Positions 11,235-22,854 of a stretch of 64,000 bases of DNA are shown here, in pieces; the stretch's first letter is position 1, and each line of letters opens with the position of its first letter. Under the pieces are notes generated by a model that worked only from the letters and a program-made list of their open reading frames with translations, was not told the origin of the DNA and did not search any database. Position numbers and translations under genes: made by a program. Source of the stretch: Ochotona curzoniae (Eukaryota; Chordata; Mammalia; Lagomorpha; Ochotonidae); NCBI RefSeq assembly GCF_017591425.1, contig NW_024467119.1, positions 27,191,001 to 27,255,000 of the forward strand. The letters run 5' to 3'.

Positions 11235-12070
11235 TGTGTCACAATACCTGACTTAAGCCAAAATTAAAACATCATGGTAATGCCACAAAAATAACACAGA
11301 GATAAATGAAATAGAATAGAGTCTAGAAATTAACTTATGTACATAGAGCCAACTGATTTCATCAAAAGTGTCGAGAACATACATAAAGATAGTCTCTTCA
11401 ATAAATAGTAGTGGTGTATTTGGGATGTGTACAATTGTAAGAATGTAATTGGAGCCAGCACTCCACCACACACAATATCATCTCAAGTTGAATCAAACAC
11501 CTAAATTTAAAACTTGAAATTATGAAACTTCTAGAAGAAAATGTAGAGAAAATATGTAAAGATATTGGTGTGATAGCGTCTTAGATAAGACCCCCAAACC
11601 ACACCCATTGGAAGAAAAATTATACAAATGAGATTATATCAATTTCAGAAGCTTCTTCACATCAAGGAAACAACAGGGTGAAGAGAGGGCTGACAAAAAG
11701 GAAAATGCATGCAAACTATGTATCTGAAAAGTAATTAATCTATAAAACACATAACTCATAAAACTCAATACAAAACTCGCAAATGCCAAAAGCCAACAAC
11801 TTCAAGAAAAGAAATCACATTAAGAAATGCGCAAAAATCATCAAGAGTCACTTCTCTAAACAACAAAACAAATGTTAAACACATATATTAAAAAAAAGTT
11901 CAACATCACTAGCCGTCAAGGAAATGCAGATCAAAGCCACAATGAGATGTCACCTCACACCAGCCAGAGTAGCAAAGACAAAGGCAGAGCAGAATTTAAA
12001 GATGAAGCTCTCAGTGTTGCTGGGAATATAAATTGCTGGAAGACTATGCAAAAGAGCAGTGAATTTCATT
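11235..12070 (+). mobile_element. L1 ORF2 3' half, degraded
   Basis: CACAATACCTGACTTAAGCC, CATCATGGTAATGCCACAAA, CAATAAATAGTAGTGGTG, GAAACTTCTAGAAGAAAATG, TTCAGAAGCTTCTTCACATC, ACATCACTAGCCGTCAAGGA and TGAGATGTCACCTCACACCA follow the order of mammalian L1 ORF2. All frames contain stops and shifts, so it encodes nothing functional. Confidence 0.88.
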
Positions 12071-12079
12071 GTTTTTCAA

Positions 12080-12310
12080 AATATATGTATTTATTCACTT
12101 GAAATCCAGAGTCAGAAAGAGAGAGTGCTTGGGATACCCCCTTCCAACTGCTGGTTCACTCTCTTGCAGCAGTAAAAGCTGGACCAAGCTGAAACCAGGG
12201 GCCTATGCCAGTTGGGTGGTGGGAGATCAACTGTTTGAGACATCTTTTGCTGCTTTCCCAAGTGTGGGTACATGCTTACCAATCAGACTGCAGGCTCATA
12301 TTCAATCTAT
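12080..12310 (-). mobile_element. Old C-SINE
   Basis: GAGTCAGAAAGAGAGAGTGC, CTGCTGGTTCACTC, a degraded middle with ACCAAGCTGAAACCAGGGGC, then TTGCTGCTTTCCCAAGTG and AATCAGACTGCAGGCTC follow reverse C-SINE order. It directly follows the L1 fragment ending near 12070. Confidence 0.7.
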
Positions 12311-12327
12311 TTCTAGTTTTTAAATAA

Positions 12328-12650
12328 ATCTGAGGCCACTTTCTTGGTACAGTAGTTTAACTTGCTTTCTGGAATATCGGCATCATAATATGATCATCTG
12401 CTTGAGTCCAGGCTGCTAGGCTTCCAATCGAGCTCCTTGCTTAGGGTCTGCAAAAGCAGTGGAGGATGGCTCACGTCCTTGGGCCTCTGCACCCACAGGT
12501 GAGAACAAGGATAATCTTTTTGCTCTTGACTGCAGATGGGCTCATCTCTGGCTATCATGGACATTTGGTGAGTGGACTAGAAGATGAAGGTCTTCTTTAT
12601 GCCTCTCCTCTCTGTAAAATCTGACTTTTAAACAAGAGTAAATCTTAAAA
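12328..12650 (+). mobile_element. Old C-SINE
   Basis: Recognisable blocks in order: TGGTACAGTAGTTTAAC, TTCCAATCGAGCTCCTTGCT, AAAGCAGTGGAGGATGGCTC, CCTTGGGCCTCTGCACCCAC, ATTTGGTGAGTGGACTAGAA and a tail TAAACAAGAGTAAATCTTAA. It sits head-to-head with the reverse copy just before it. Confidence 0.8.
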
Positions 12651-12659
12651 GTGATATGG

Positions 12660-14639
12660 TGCTATAGTTTTAATGATCTGTGATTATTTTAAAATTCACT
12701 ATCTCTAAGTAATTCAGGGTGAATGAAGTACAGGTTATATGTATTTTAAGGATAAGGAAGAATGAGAAATGAGAAAGAATTCATTATAGTACAAGAAATA
12801 AAGCAAGAGTTAGAGAACAGCAATTATTCTGAGTATCTCTATGGTCTTTCCTGAGTGCCCATACATTCAAGTCTGAGTCCTAGTACAAAGACAGCAAAAA
12901 AAAAAAAAAAAAAAAAATCAGTGGTGATTGCAACATTGCAACAAGGGTATGAAGAGTCTTAGGGCTAGAGGACAAATCCAATACTGCTGGATATTTGATG
13001 CAATAATTTTGCTTATGTAAAGATGGATAAATGATGTCTTTTTTGTGCATCAGAAGGAATTAAATGCAGGAGATAGAATGAAACACAATGCAAAAGACAA
13101 AGAAACTAACGGGTTTTATCAGAAAGTCAGAGTCTAATCTGTGAGCATGGAGCAGTCTTCTGAGAATGGCCGTTGGTACTTGGAGATACTAAACTGAAAA
13201 CTAAGTGAAAGCTGAGCTGCAGACACTCTGTGTTTGATATTATCATGATCTTAGTTTGCCTCTAGACGAAAATTAAAAATGTAATAATTAAGGAATATTA
13301 GTGATCATTAGAGGCAGATCAAACTTACTGAACTGAGTAACCCTATGGAATATTCAGTACATATAGCTCATAAAATCCTGAAGTAGAACTGATACAAATT
13401 AATATGAGATGTCTTTTAGTTTTAATATTTTAATATCTTCTAATTTTCCATTTCATATTGTGTATGTTAATATATATATAGTACTTACTAAATGGCAGAA
13501 AGCAGAAAGAATCATGTGTGAGGGCTTTTTCATATTCAGTTAAGTGAGACTGCTAAGATTCTACATGTAAGACATCAGGCACATAACTACTTTGAAGTGC
13601 ATATGTCAAGTTATTAAATAGCAGAAATTGCGTGAAAAAAACAGCAATCAGCTGGAGAGATTTTCCAATCAGGGGAGATTTTCCTGCAGCATGTGGCTGG
13701 GGAAGCAACTAAGAGTCTACTGATGATACAAGTCAAAGAAATATTTACTAGGGAAAAGAAAATCACAATGATTCACTGAAGTCTATAAGCAAAGATGCCA
13801 TAGTGCAGAGTCTAAACTTAAGAGAAATTAAGCCCAGGCTGGATTTCAGAGAATATAGAAGAATTAACTATATTCTAACAATATCATTTAAAATCAAGAA
13901 ATAATTTTAATTAAAAGTGAATAAAAATGTAAGTCTTAACCTAAAGTTATTTTCTAATTTCTTCCATCTTGGTGAGTGAGAAGTGGCACAGGACCACAAA
14001 AAACAATAATATATGATTGCAAATATGACTCTGCTGGTAAAACTTGTTTGTCAAAATGGTATTTTACATGATAATAAAATGAATTAAGAGATGAGCTCAA
14101 GGAGCAATCTTCATACAAATTTTGGGACATTACAGATACCAGGATTGTACAAAAATGTCCAACACATGGTTGTACAGTTATATGCTAATAGTAGACACCG
14201 AATGGTTAATGAGAAAAGAGTAGATAGTAGTTCAATTTGTCAACGTATTTGTACTGCAAAGTGTTATCACTATTCTTACATAATCCAAGAAAAGAATAAA
14301 TTGTCATACAAAGTATGCACCTTCTATAAGTGTAGTTGATAATTATATAGACAATTAATCAAACTAATACACACCAAGAAGATAAGTGTGTCAGAAGGGA
14401 AACTGAAAAAACTGAGAAGTAAAGGGCACAGACAGTCATTCAGACGCACTGTTAATAACAGGTGCTGATATTTCCATGTGGACAGCTTGGTAACAGGTGT
14501 GTACAAATACACTGAGCGCTTTGATGCTAGGTGTCGCTGGGAGCTGAAAGCATGAGACTAGACAACAGGATGCTTATTACTATTTTCCCCTCATACACAT
14601 GAACAAGAAAAAAGTGTTACCCAATAGAAGAAAACCAAA
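12660..14639. other. AT-rich unique intron
   Basis: Contains the A23 run at 12896 and a short TATATATA near 13473. Otherwise nothing was recognised. The stretch 14961..15750, and 16100..16680 apart from the GC/AC repeat, are similar. Confidence 0.55.
12896..12918 (+). repeat. Poly(A) run of 23
   Basis: An uninterrupted A23 run follows AGACAGC. No retroelement body was recognised directly before it, so it may be a tail of an old, unrecognised insert or a simple homopolymer. Confidence 0.9.
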
Positions 14640-14960
14640 AGGAAAGCAATTAATGAGCCTAATACATTCTAAGCAAACGACACAGTTCCTTGGGCAATTA
14701 GCACCCTAGAATATATGTTATTTCACTAGGGAAAACCACATCTAATTTTAACTCTTGATATCTTCTAAATCATTGATAAACCTGCAAACGACACCCTCAT
14801 GCCGTGAAAATACACAGAGCACAAGGCAATTGCAATTTCAAAGTTAAATGGTGCTTGGAGAGGCAAGCATTTTATTGGACAATGCTATTAGACATCAAGC
14901 TGCTATTAATGCCGACTTGGCAGTAGACTGCCTACGAGTTAACAGAATGCTGAATGCTAA
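14640..14960. other. Repeat-free block, candidate conserved non-coding element
   Basis: No repeat word recognised. The sequence is compositionally balanced and contains homeobox-like ATTA/TAAT words (GCAATTAATGAGCC, GCAATTGCAATTTC, GCTATTAATGCCGACTTGG). This is typical of enhancer-like intronic elements, but conservation cannot be judged from one genome. Confidence 0.3.
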
Positions 14961-15760
14961 ATATCACCCATTTGTACATAACAGAAAAATCTGAAAATCT
15001 CAAGAGGTCACAAAGGCGATTTTCCTTTACAATTCTGGCAATGAGGTATGTCATTTGCCTTAGGTTCTGTTCTGTAAAGTCAGTGAAATGGAGGGTTGAG
15101 GACTTGTTGAAGCAAAGCATAAAAAATATAGAAAACAGTTCTGCTCCCAAGCATCTCCCTTTATTTTATTTTACTTTTTACCGAAAAGAGATGGTTGTTT
15201 TTATGCAACACTTGTTGGTTCCCAGATCTTATGACACAGAGTTCCGAACCTGAAACATTACTTCACAAGAGGTTAGGATTACTGGATGGTAGATTCTGTA
15301 TGTTGTCTGTCGATTTATAGCTTCTAATTCTTAAAAATATTATCATATGACTGGATTTTTATATGATCAGAGAGCAACATGAGAGACCACAATAAAGATG
15401 TCAAGAAAGTTTAAAAAGGATGAACCATGAGCTTGTAAACATCAGGAAAGCTATAAGGAAAAAATAAAATTATAAAGACAAAAATGTATTATAAGGTGAT
15501 ATAGCTAGAACACAGAAGACTCACAATTATTAAATTATAAATTGAAGAAAATTTTCTAGGAAAAAAGAAGTAGAACATGTTTGAATACAAAGGGAACCAT
15601 TTTATGATGTGGTATACATGATTATACTCTAATGTCTTGCAAAAAATAATGAAACAGGAAGATCAAGTCATTTTAAGGTCTTAAGAATCAAACCAATGTT
15701 GTTTTTCTCTATCACAATGTCCAACATTGCAAGATGGTAGAAGAAAAAAAATGACAATGG

Positions 15761-16080
15761 GGCCCGGCGCGGTGGCGCAGTGGTTAAGGTCCTCGCCTTG
15801 CTTGCCCGGGATCCCATATGGGCGCCAGTTCTATCCCGGCAGCCCTGCTTCCCTTCCAGCTCCCTGCCTGTGGCCTGGGAGAGCAGTCGAGGACGGCCCA
15901 AAGCTTTGGGAACCTGCACCCGCGTGGGAGACCCGGAAGAGGCTCCTGGCTTCGGACCGGCATAGCATCGACCGTTGCGCTCACTTGTGGAGTGAATCAT
16001 CGGACGGAAGATCTTCCTCTCTGTCTCTCCTCTCTGTATATCTGCCTTTCCAATAAAAAAAATAATAAAAATAAATCTTT
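15761..16080 (+). mobile_element. Young C-SINE with target-site duplication
   Basis: Same head, boxes and tail as the copy at 9.4 kb. ATGACAATGG with its preceding A run is present at 15751..15760 and again at 16089..16098. Frames of 60-110 codons overlap it on both strands because the young element is GC-rich and low in stop codons. Confidence 0.95.
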
Positions 16081-16362
16081 AAAAAAAAATGACAATGGCC
16101 TCGAAGGGAAATGCAAAATTTTCCCACTGACCCAAATGTCTGTGCAATAAATTAGTATCTTGGAATGACCAAAACCAAGGAATATTTTTATGCATTCAAC
16201 TTTGAAAAATTACTTGAGAAGAATTTTTTTTTTTTACCAAATAGGATAAGATGAAAAAGCTGGAGCAAAATTATGCTAAGTGACCAATAGATCCATTTAT
16301 TTAAAACATGAGAATTAGAGTCATGGAACTTTTTATACATGTCCAGTATGCTGACTACAGGA

Positions 16363-16384
16363 GCGCGCGCACACACACACACAT
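16363..16384. repeat. (GC)4(AC)7 compound dinucleotide repeat
   Basis: GAGCGCGCGC is followed directly by ACACACACACACAC. Alternating purine-pyrimidine sequence of this type can adopt Z-DNA. Confidence 0.9.
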
Positions 16385-16687
16385 ACAAAATGGGCAAGAA
16401 TGTGAAGAGAGGCTTTGGCACTTATAAAGTGCAAGGTAACTTGACTCTTACAGCTTCTTAAAATCAACTATAACTTAAAGGAAATGAATGAGAAAGGCTT
16501 CAGTTGTTAGAAAATTATCAATGTAAATTTGATGTGAGAAAAAAAGGAAGAAAAATGTTAACATAATCGTTGGTCTTTATGACATATATATATATATGCA
16601 AATAAACTGTGCAAATTTTTACTTTGAAATATCTTTGAGATGTATCAGATTCAATTATCTGTTAAAAAAAAGAGAGAGAGAGAGAGA

Positions 16688-17028
16688 CGGTCCGGAGCAA
16701 TAGTGTAACGGTTAAAGCCCTCGCCTTGAACGCGCCCAAATCCCATATGGGCACCAGTTCTAATTCCAGCAGCCCTACTTCCCATCCAGCTCTCTGCTGT
16801 GGCCTGGGAAAGCAGTCGAGGGCGGCCCAAAGCCTTGGGAGCCTGCACCCACATGGGAGACCCTGAAGAGGCTCCTGGCTCCGGGCTTTGCATTGGCTCA
16901 ACTCCAGCCGTTGCGGCCGCTTGGAGAGTGAACCATCAGATGGAAGATCTTCCTCTCTGTCTCTCCTCCTCTCTGTATATATATCTGCCTTTCCAATAAA
17001 AATAAATAAATCTTAAAAAAAAAAAAGA
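16688..17028 (+). mobile_element. C-SINE, intermediate subfamily
   Basis: The head GGTCCGGAGCAATAGTGTAA, then CCCATATGGGCACCAGTTC, GTTGCGGCCGCTTGGAGAGTG and an AATAAAAATAAATAAATC tail form a full-length copy. A-rich/GA-rich sequence flanks both sides (AAAGAGAGAG before, AAAGAAAGAAAC after), so the target duplication is only approximate. Confidence 0.9.
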
Positions 17029-17108
17029 AAGAAACAGTGTACCACCAAAACCCCCTTTCCCATCTTGCACTGTTTGTTTTGGATCGGGCTTGGGCAAAGA
17101 GATGTTTT

Positions 17109-17112
<4 letters not shown>

Positions 17113-17141
<29 letters not shown>

Positions 17142-17460
17142 TTTATTTTTATTATTTTTTCATTGGAAAGGCGGATATACAGAGAGGAGAGACAGAGAGG
17201 AAGGTCTTCCGTCCGATGATTCACTCCCCAAGTGAGCGCAACGGGCCGATACTATGCCGATCCCAAGCCAGGAGCCTCTTCCGGGTCTCCCACGCGGGTG
17301 CAGGTTCCCAAAGCTTTGGGCTGTCCTCGACTGCTTTCCCAGGCCACAGGCAGGGAGCTGGAAGGGAAGCGGGGCTGCCGGGATTAGAACCGGCGCCCAT
17401 ATGGGATCCCGGGCGTGCAAGGCGAGGACCTTTAACCACTTGCGCCACCGCGCCGGGCCC
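17113..17460 (-). mobile_element. Young C-SINE, reverse orientation
   Basis: Starts with a long T run and AAAGATTTATTTTTATTA (tail complement) and ends CGCGCCGGGCCC. GAGATGTTTTTCTT is found at 17099..17112 and 17461..17474, a perfect 14-bp duplication. It carries the CGGCCCGTTG and TTCTAATCCC variants (read in SINE sense). Confidence 0.95.
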
Positions 17461-17559
17461 GAGATGTTTTTCTTAACTGTGTACTTTGTTTGAACACTTT
17501 TTTTGTGGTTCAAGTGCTGGTTTATATGTTGGAACCAAACAGTTGTCAATAAACTTTAT

Positions 17560-18290
17560 AAGCAAGCATTGAAAAAATGTATTTGAGTAAAATATGCACC
17601 ACATCAGAAATAATGCAAAAACACGAATCTCACATCCAAAAAGCAAAAGATCAAAATAAATGTCATTTGCAAACTTAAAGCATATCAGATACTTTAAATG
17701 ATATATGAAGTACACAAGAAAACAAAAATTTAGAATACCAAATGAAAATTACATGTCAAATCTAAGATAGAGACTGAAAAAACTAATCTATTCCCAAACT
17801 TAATACATTCCAAGAAGTTGAAAACCAGCAATAGATAGTATTTTCTGATAAATAATCAAGAAAACAAGAAATAAGTTGGAAACAATTAAAAATTAAAGGA
17901 TTGGAAACTAAAAATCAATTAATTTTCTCTTCAGAAATCCATGAGTCAAAGACAAACCCAAAACTAAATTCCTGGAGTAACTGGAGAAGTATTATTAAAA
18001 TCATTGTCTAGCAAAGCTAATGTGAGGCATGAACAGTGCCTAGAACCATCCTTTCCTAAGAACTCACCTAGGGTACCAATACTAAATAAACAGCTACATA
18101 TAAAGTACTTTGAAAATGAACAACACAACAGCCCAGGCAAGGTCAAATTGAGGAATTAGTAAAACTATAAGTTAGAATAAATGGATTAGGAAAACAGATA
18201 ACAATGATTAGAAATCACTAATTAGAGTCAGAAATAAAATAAGCTACTAGATATGATCAAAGCAAAAAGATTAGCTTAACAGAAAATACA
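17560..18290 (+). other. A-rich intron, possibly very degraded L1
   Basis: The plus strand is strongly A-rich, with many AAAATTAAA-type words and GTCAAATTGAGGAATTAGTA, a faint echo of L1 ORF2. No diagnostic block longer than a few words could be aligned from memory, so this is a weak call. Confidence 0.3.
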
Positions 18291-18501
18291 TTTAATTTTT
18301 TTTAAAGATTGCTTTAAATGAGTCATTTAAAGGCCGAGTTACAGAAAGAGAGAGAATCATCTTCTAGTTCACTCCCCAAATGGATCCAACATCCAGGGCT
18401 GGGATAGACCAACTCCAGGAGCTTCATCCGGGCCTCCCTCCATCATCTTCTGCTGCTTTCCTAGGCACATTAGCAAGAAGCTGGATCAGAAATGGATTTG
18501 A
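18290..18501 (-). mobile_element. Old C-SINE, part 1 (split by a younger C-SINE)
   Basis: Reverse C-SINE order: AAAGATTGC near the tail, GAGTTACAGAAAGAGAGAG, TAGTTCACTCCCCAAATGG, GGCTGGGATAGACCAACTCC, TTAGCAAGAAGCTGGATCAG. It stops abruptly where the young element begins and resumes at 18834. Confidence 0.85.
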
Positions 18502-18833
18502 GGGCCTGGCGCGGTGGCGCAAGTGGTTAAGGTCCTCGCCTTGCACGCCCGGGATTCCATATGGGCGCCGGTTCTATCCAGGCAGCCCCGCTTCCCTTCC
18601 AGCTCCCTGCCTGTGGCCTGGGAAAGCAGTCGAGGACGGCCCAAAGCTTTGGGACCCTGCACCCGTGCATGGGAGTCCCGGAAGAGTCTCCTGGCTTCGG
18701 ACCAGCATAGCATCGGCCATTGCGCTCTCTTAGGGAGTGAATCATCAGATGGAAGATCTTCCTCTCTGTCTCTCCTCTCTGTATATCCGCCTTTCCAATA
18801 AAAAAATAATACAAATAAATCTTTAAAAAAGAA
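18502..18833 (+). mobile_element. Young C-SINE nested in an older C-SINE
   Basis: Head GGGCCTGGCGCGGTGGCGCA and a full body with an AATAAAAAAATAATAC tail. AGAAATGGATTTGA at 18488..18501 and 18834..18847 is a perfect 14-bp duplication lying inside the older reverse C-SINE. This fixes the insertion order. Confidence 0.95.
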
Positions 18834-18910
18834 AGAAATGGATTTGAACTGGTGCCCATATGGGATGCCACCATTGCAGATGGCAACTTAAACCACCATG
18901 CCATAGGTTT
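18834..18910 (-). mobile_element. Old C-SINE, part 2
   Basis: GAACTGGTGCCCATATGGGA, GGCAACTTAAACCACCATGC and CATAGGTTTGGTGC complete the 5' head of the reverse-oriented old copy begun at 18290. Confidence 0.85.
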
Positions 18911-18944
18911 GGTGCAGTTCTCCTCTCTGCCCCTACACTGTGAT

Positions 18945-19255
18945 GCAGGTGGTTATTATTGTTATTATTATTATCTCATGCTACTGCCCCTTAGGCTCAG
19001 GGATTCTCTCTTTTATCTTCTCCTACTTTTTCCTGGCAACTATTGTAACAATAGTTCAGTCCCTCAACAACAGTTATAAGTCCATCATTCTGCTATTTAA
19101 GTGACTCCTGACATTGCAGGCATGGAGAATGGCAGAGAGTTCAGTATCCTCTGGTCAAGATGTGCTTAACAGTTTCATTAGGAGAGCATCTTTTTATTCG
19201 GAAGTAGAGATGCATGCTGCACAATGTATCTATACTCCACGGCATGTTTGCCTGC
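18945..19255 (-). mobile_element. L1 3' end, reverse
   Basis: GGCTCAGGGATTCTCTC, ATTCTGCTATTTAAGTGACT, GAGAATGGCAGAGAGTTCAG, AACAGTTTCATTAGGAGAGC and AAGTAGAGATGCATGCTGC share order and wording with the other reverse L1 3' ends. Confidence 0.75.
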
Positions 19256-19739
19256 ATTATACACATCCTCATGAAACTTGGATCAACTAAATCATACCCG
19301 AGACAATGTGATTTACTCCACGTCATCAGAAAAGACAGAAGATCCAAATCACTGAATTTATATAAAAATATTTGAAATTTTCTGTCAGAATGACCCCATA
19401 AAAACAACACTTTGTAGTTACAAAAAAAACAAATATGCAAATGTATGTTACATAATACAATCATTGTCAAAGGAAAAAAAAATAGGAAAACATGAGCTGT
19501 ATATGCATATATGTATATATATGTATACAAATATATATAAATCATAAAGGCAAATTGCTTAATAGATTAAAAGCTCTTAGAAACCAACTACCTTAATATT
19601 TACAAAGAAAACCTAATGACATATGTAAAGATGTTCAAATTTATTTAAAAAATAAAAATGTAAATAATGTTTTTAAAATAGCTTTTCATAAGTGTAGCAA
19701 AAATAAAAAGTCTGATAATCTGCAAAATTGGATAGAATA

Positions 19740-20130
19740 TGAATAAAGAAGCGTGCAGATAGCTTGCTCCCATGGAGCCATGTTTCAGACTGTTCTTTGT
19801 GACAGAGTCTCCAGGAAGCCCTCCATGGACCTGGGTGTCATACCAATCGAAGTCCCCAGCAGCCAGTCAGCCATGGACACTGACAGCTGGCCCACACAGA
19901 ACGTCTGGACAACCATGTAATTAAGACTTCCCTTGCCAAACCTAATCTCTAAAAACAGGAGATGCCTAATTCATCAAATGTGAAGAGATCCATGAAAGGC
20001 CATAAAGATCATGAATCATCAGGGAAATATACTACCATTAGAGAACAAAAAAAAGCGAATACAGCAGTTATCAGTACAAGAGGAATAGATCTATGAATTT
20101 CCTGGTGAAAGTTGAAAATAACACTGTTAA
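19740..20130 (+). mobile_element. Probable L1 5'UTR/ORF1-start fragment
   Basis: GGAGATGCCTAATTCATCAA, CCATAAAGATCATGAATCAT, CAGGGAAATATACTACCATT and GATCTATGAATTTCCTGGTG resemble the start of ORF1 of old mammalian L1s. The GC-richer 180 bp before it (TCCAGGAAGCCCTCCATGG and following) could be its 5'UTR. A 50-codon frame there has no recognised relative. Confidence 0.45.
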
Positions 20131-21329
20131 GTAATCAAAGTGAGGTGCAGCTCATGCTCTCCAGTGGGAGTAGCTGTCCAGCAAAGGAACCACCCCTTAT
20201 TCCCCTGCCGGTTCTGCCCCCTCCCTTTCTGGTTCTCACGCTTGCTGGTTGGGCACTTCTGCCAGCTATTTTGAGAAGAACTCTAATGTGATGGACAGCA
20301 TCTTTATATTAATTACAACTATGGTGGCAACACTTTTTTTTACTGATATTATGCTTAAAAATGTTTCAGGGCATTTGAAATTAGGTGAAATCACATTTAA
20401 GATACACAATGTTGTCCTAGAATAGGAGAGAAATTTACTAAAATATTCCCACCTGAAACTAGTAGCTCAATCACAGGATCTATGAGCAATTTTTAATAAT
20501 GACAAGGAGTATGTTAGAAAGCAAATTTCCTAGTATTTGATATATGAGAAGGAATAAAAGCAGTATAGAGGTGTTTTGAAGCATTTGAAAATTAACACTG
20601 GAACATTATTTAGTGGAGAAGAAGGAATCAAATGTGTATAATTCTTTCTGAGGTTGGTGCTTAAGCTCCGAATCAGTTCACAGGCTTTCTGCCTTCTGGC
20701 AGGCCAAGGCTGGATGACTTTCTAGAAAATTAGGGTAATTTTGACAGCAGTATGTTGCTGTATCCTGTAATTCATTGAAAGTGAGCTAGTCATACTGAAT
20801 CCACAGTGTAAGCTGTCTGGATATTTTCAGTTTGTCTGTGGAACATCGCTAAGCTGGAGCAGTCCTGTATGCTAGCATGTCACATGGTTATTCATCAACT
20901 TATTATTTATGGTTGTTTATCCTTCCAATATAGATTTTAATCTTTTCCTATTTCTTTCTCTCCAATTCTGGTTATCACAGGTAGTGTGCAGTAAGTTTCC
21001 TCATTTATTGTCTCCTGCCTTCTGTTTATCAAGACAATATAATGAATTATCTCTCATCTTTTCTATAACGTGCTAAGTATTCTATGATTTCCTGTGTGCC
21101 TTCATGCATCCTCATAAAACACATTTTATTGTGGTAAGTGTATATGTGTGTGTGAATAAATATACAAATATATATTTATTTATTTATTCACAATACACAT
21201 TAACACATTTTAAAAATTCACAGTGGTTCTTATAATAACTTTAATAATGGCATTTTTTAAACTAATGATTTTTATAAGGGAAATAAGAAAGTCCAGGGAA
21301 GCTCAGGGGACCTGAATTTGAAACCTGTT
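20131..21329. other. Unique intron
   Basis: A slightly CT-rich stretch at 20185..20260 and the AT-rich inverted repeat at 21151 are the only notable parts. No exon or repeat body recognised. Confidence 0.5.
21151..21192. repeat. 12-bp inverted repeat in AT-rich tract
   Basis: TGTGAATAAATA at 21151..21162 pairs with TATTTATTCACA at 21181..21192 around an 18-base AT loop. It sits beside a GT-rich stretch. Confidence 0.85.
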
Positions 21330-21663
21330 TTTTTTTTTTAAAAGATTTATTTTTATTATTTTATTATTGGAAAGGCGGATATACAGAGAGGAGAGAGAGA
21401 GAGGAAGATCTTCCGTCCGATGATTCACTCCCCAAGTGAGCGCAACGGGCCGATCCTATGCCGATCCAAAGCCAGGAGCCTCCTCCGGGTCTCCCACGCG
21501 GGTGCAGGTTCCCAAAGCTTTGGGCCGTCCTCGACTGCCCTCCCGGGCCACAGGCAGGGAGCTGGAAGGGAAGCGGGGCTGCCGGGACTAGAACCGGCGC
21601 CCATATGGTATCCCGGGCGTGCAAGGCGAGGACCTTTAACCACTTGCGCCACGGCGCAGGGCC
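21330..21663 (-). mobile_element. Young C-SINE, reverse orientation
   Basis: Tail complement TTTTTTTTTTAAAAGATTTA at the low end and GGCGCAGGGCCC at the high end. Flanking AAACCT (before the T run and after the head) is the likely target duplication. It is nearly identical to the copy at 17.1 kb and shares its diagnostic variants. Confidence 0.93.
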
Positions 21664-21669
21664 CAAAAC

Positions 21670-22854
21670 CTCTTTTTTATTTAAGGAAAATTCATTTAAG
21701 TATCTACTTAGTCACCTACTAGCTCATACAAAATTCGCACTGTCCAGTTATATGCATATGAACTCAATCTCAAAGACCTTTATATAGATGCAATTTTATT
21801 TTAAATAACCTCCTCTATCAGAAGAAGTTCAACTACATGAAGTTACCAAGATATACTTATCAACCTAATCATAGAAGAAATCACATTATTAAACTTTGTA
21901 TTCCCTAACAATGTTTAACACTGTGACTTTCACAAAATGTAGTTCATCCATTGACTAATAGCTAAAACTATTCAGCATACATATAAATTATACAATCATT
22001 CAAACTGATCATTTAATTCAGAATGCTAAAATTCACCATAGCAAGTTCACAAGTCTTTATGATATAACCTCCTCAGTGGTAGGAAAGATGATCAACGACT
22101 TAAAAACCTGTTTCTGTTTTCAAGTAACTGCCTTTAAGGGCTTACATTGTTTGAAATATGATACAGAGTTTCAAGAACCAACAAATGTAAAACCATAACA
22201 TAAGAATTTGTGCTGCCTTTGTATGGAAGATACATGGGAATATTCTAGCTGGGTCCCTCACCTCTTCCCCAGCTAACCATTGAGTAATAATAGCATTTAA
22301 TACTAAATTCTGAAAACAACTTTAGGAGACAAGTTTTTTTCTTTTTTTCCAAAAAAACACACAACAGGTAAATTTTAGAACTGAGATGCTCTTATCACTT
22401 TACTTTAGTGTAAGCGGTCTGGGAATGTCAAGATCATATTGTATTTTTTTTTTTTTTTTAGATTCTTCCTGGATAAAAGGCAGTGTCAACAGAGTTCTAC
22501 ACTGATTTACTGCTGTTTCTCCAATATACTCTGACAATGTTTGTTGCCGCTGATGCTTTTTAAATAATGGACAGCATGCTCAGCATGCTCTAAACAAATT
22601 AATCAGAATATTAGAATCCAGACTTTTTATTTTAATTGCAAGCTTACTCTACTTTTTCTTTTCTGTCTTCATTTCTTTTGCCCAAAATGGCTGCTGGTGC
22701 CTATCTCTTCCCGAACAAGGAAATCAAAGAGCAAAAATGGTTTCTGAAGAACTCACATGAGAGTACCATTCATTTTTTAACATTCCATGTCCATCTATGT
22801 CTCATTTTTCTATAAGAACCAAAGGATAGTATAACCAAAATCATACAATGTTTA
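21670..22854. other. AT-rich unique intron
   Basis: A T run near 22444..22459 is the only simple repeat. Nothing else recognised. The gap 23076..23869 is the same. Confidence 0.5.

Noticed and set aside
15668..16150. Several 60-110-codon frames on both strands
   Set aside because: They lie within a young C-SINE. The same peptides recur at the other SINE copies, so they are repeat artefacts.
17090..17549. Frames of 128 and 129 codons on opposite strands
   Set aside because: Both traverse the minus-strand young C-SINE and its T-rich tail, with poly-Phe or AT-rich extensions. No gene structure.
19141..19545. 134-codon minus-strand frame, the longest in the window
   Set aside because: It starts in AT-rich, TATATA-type sequence and runs into an L1 3' end. 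Low-complexity Tyr/Ile-rich start, no domain.
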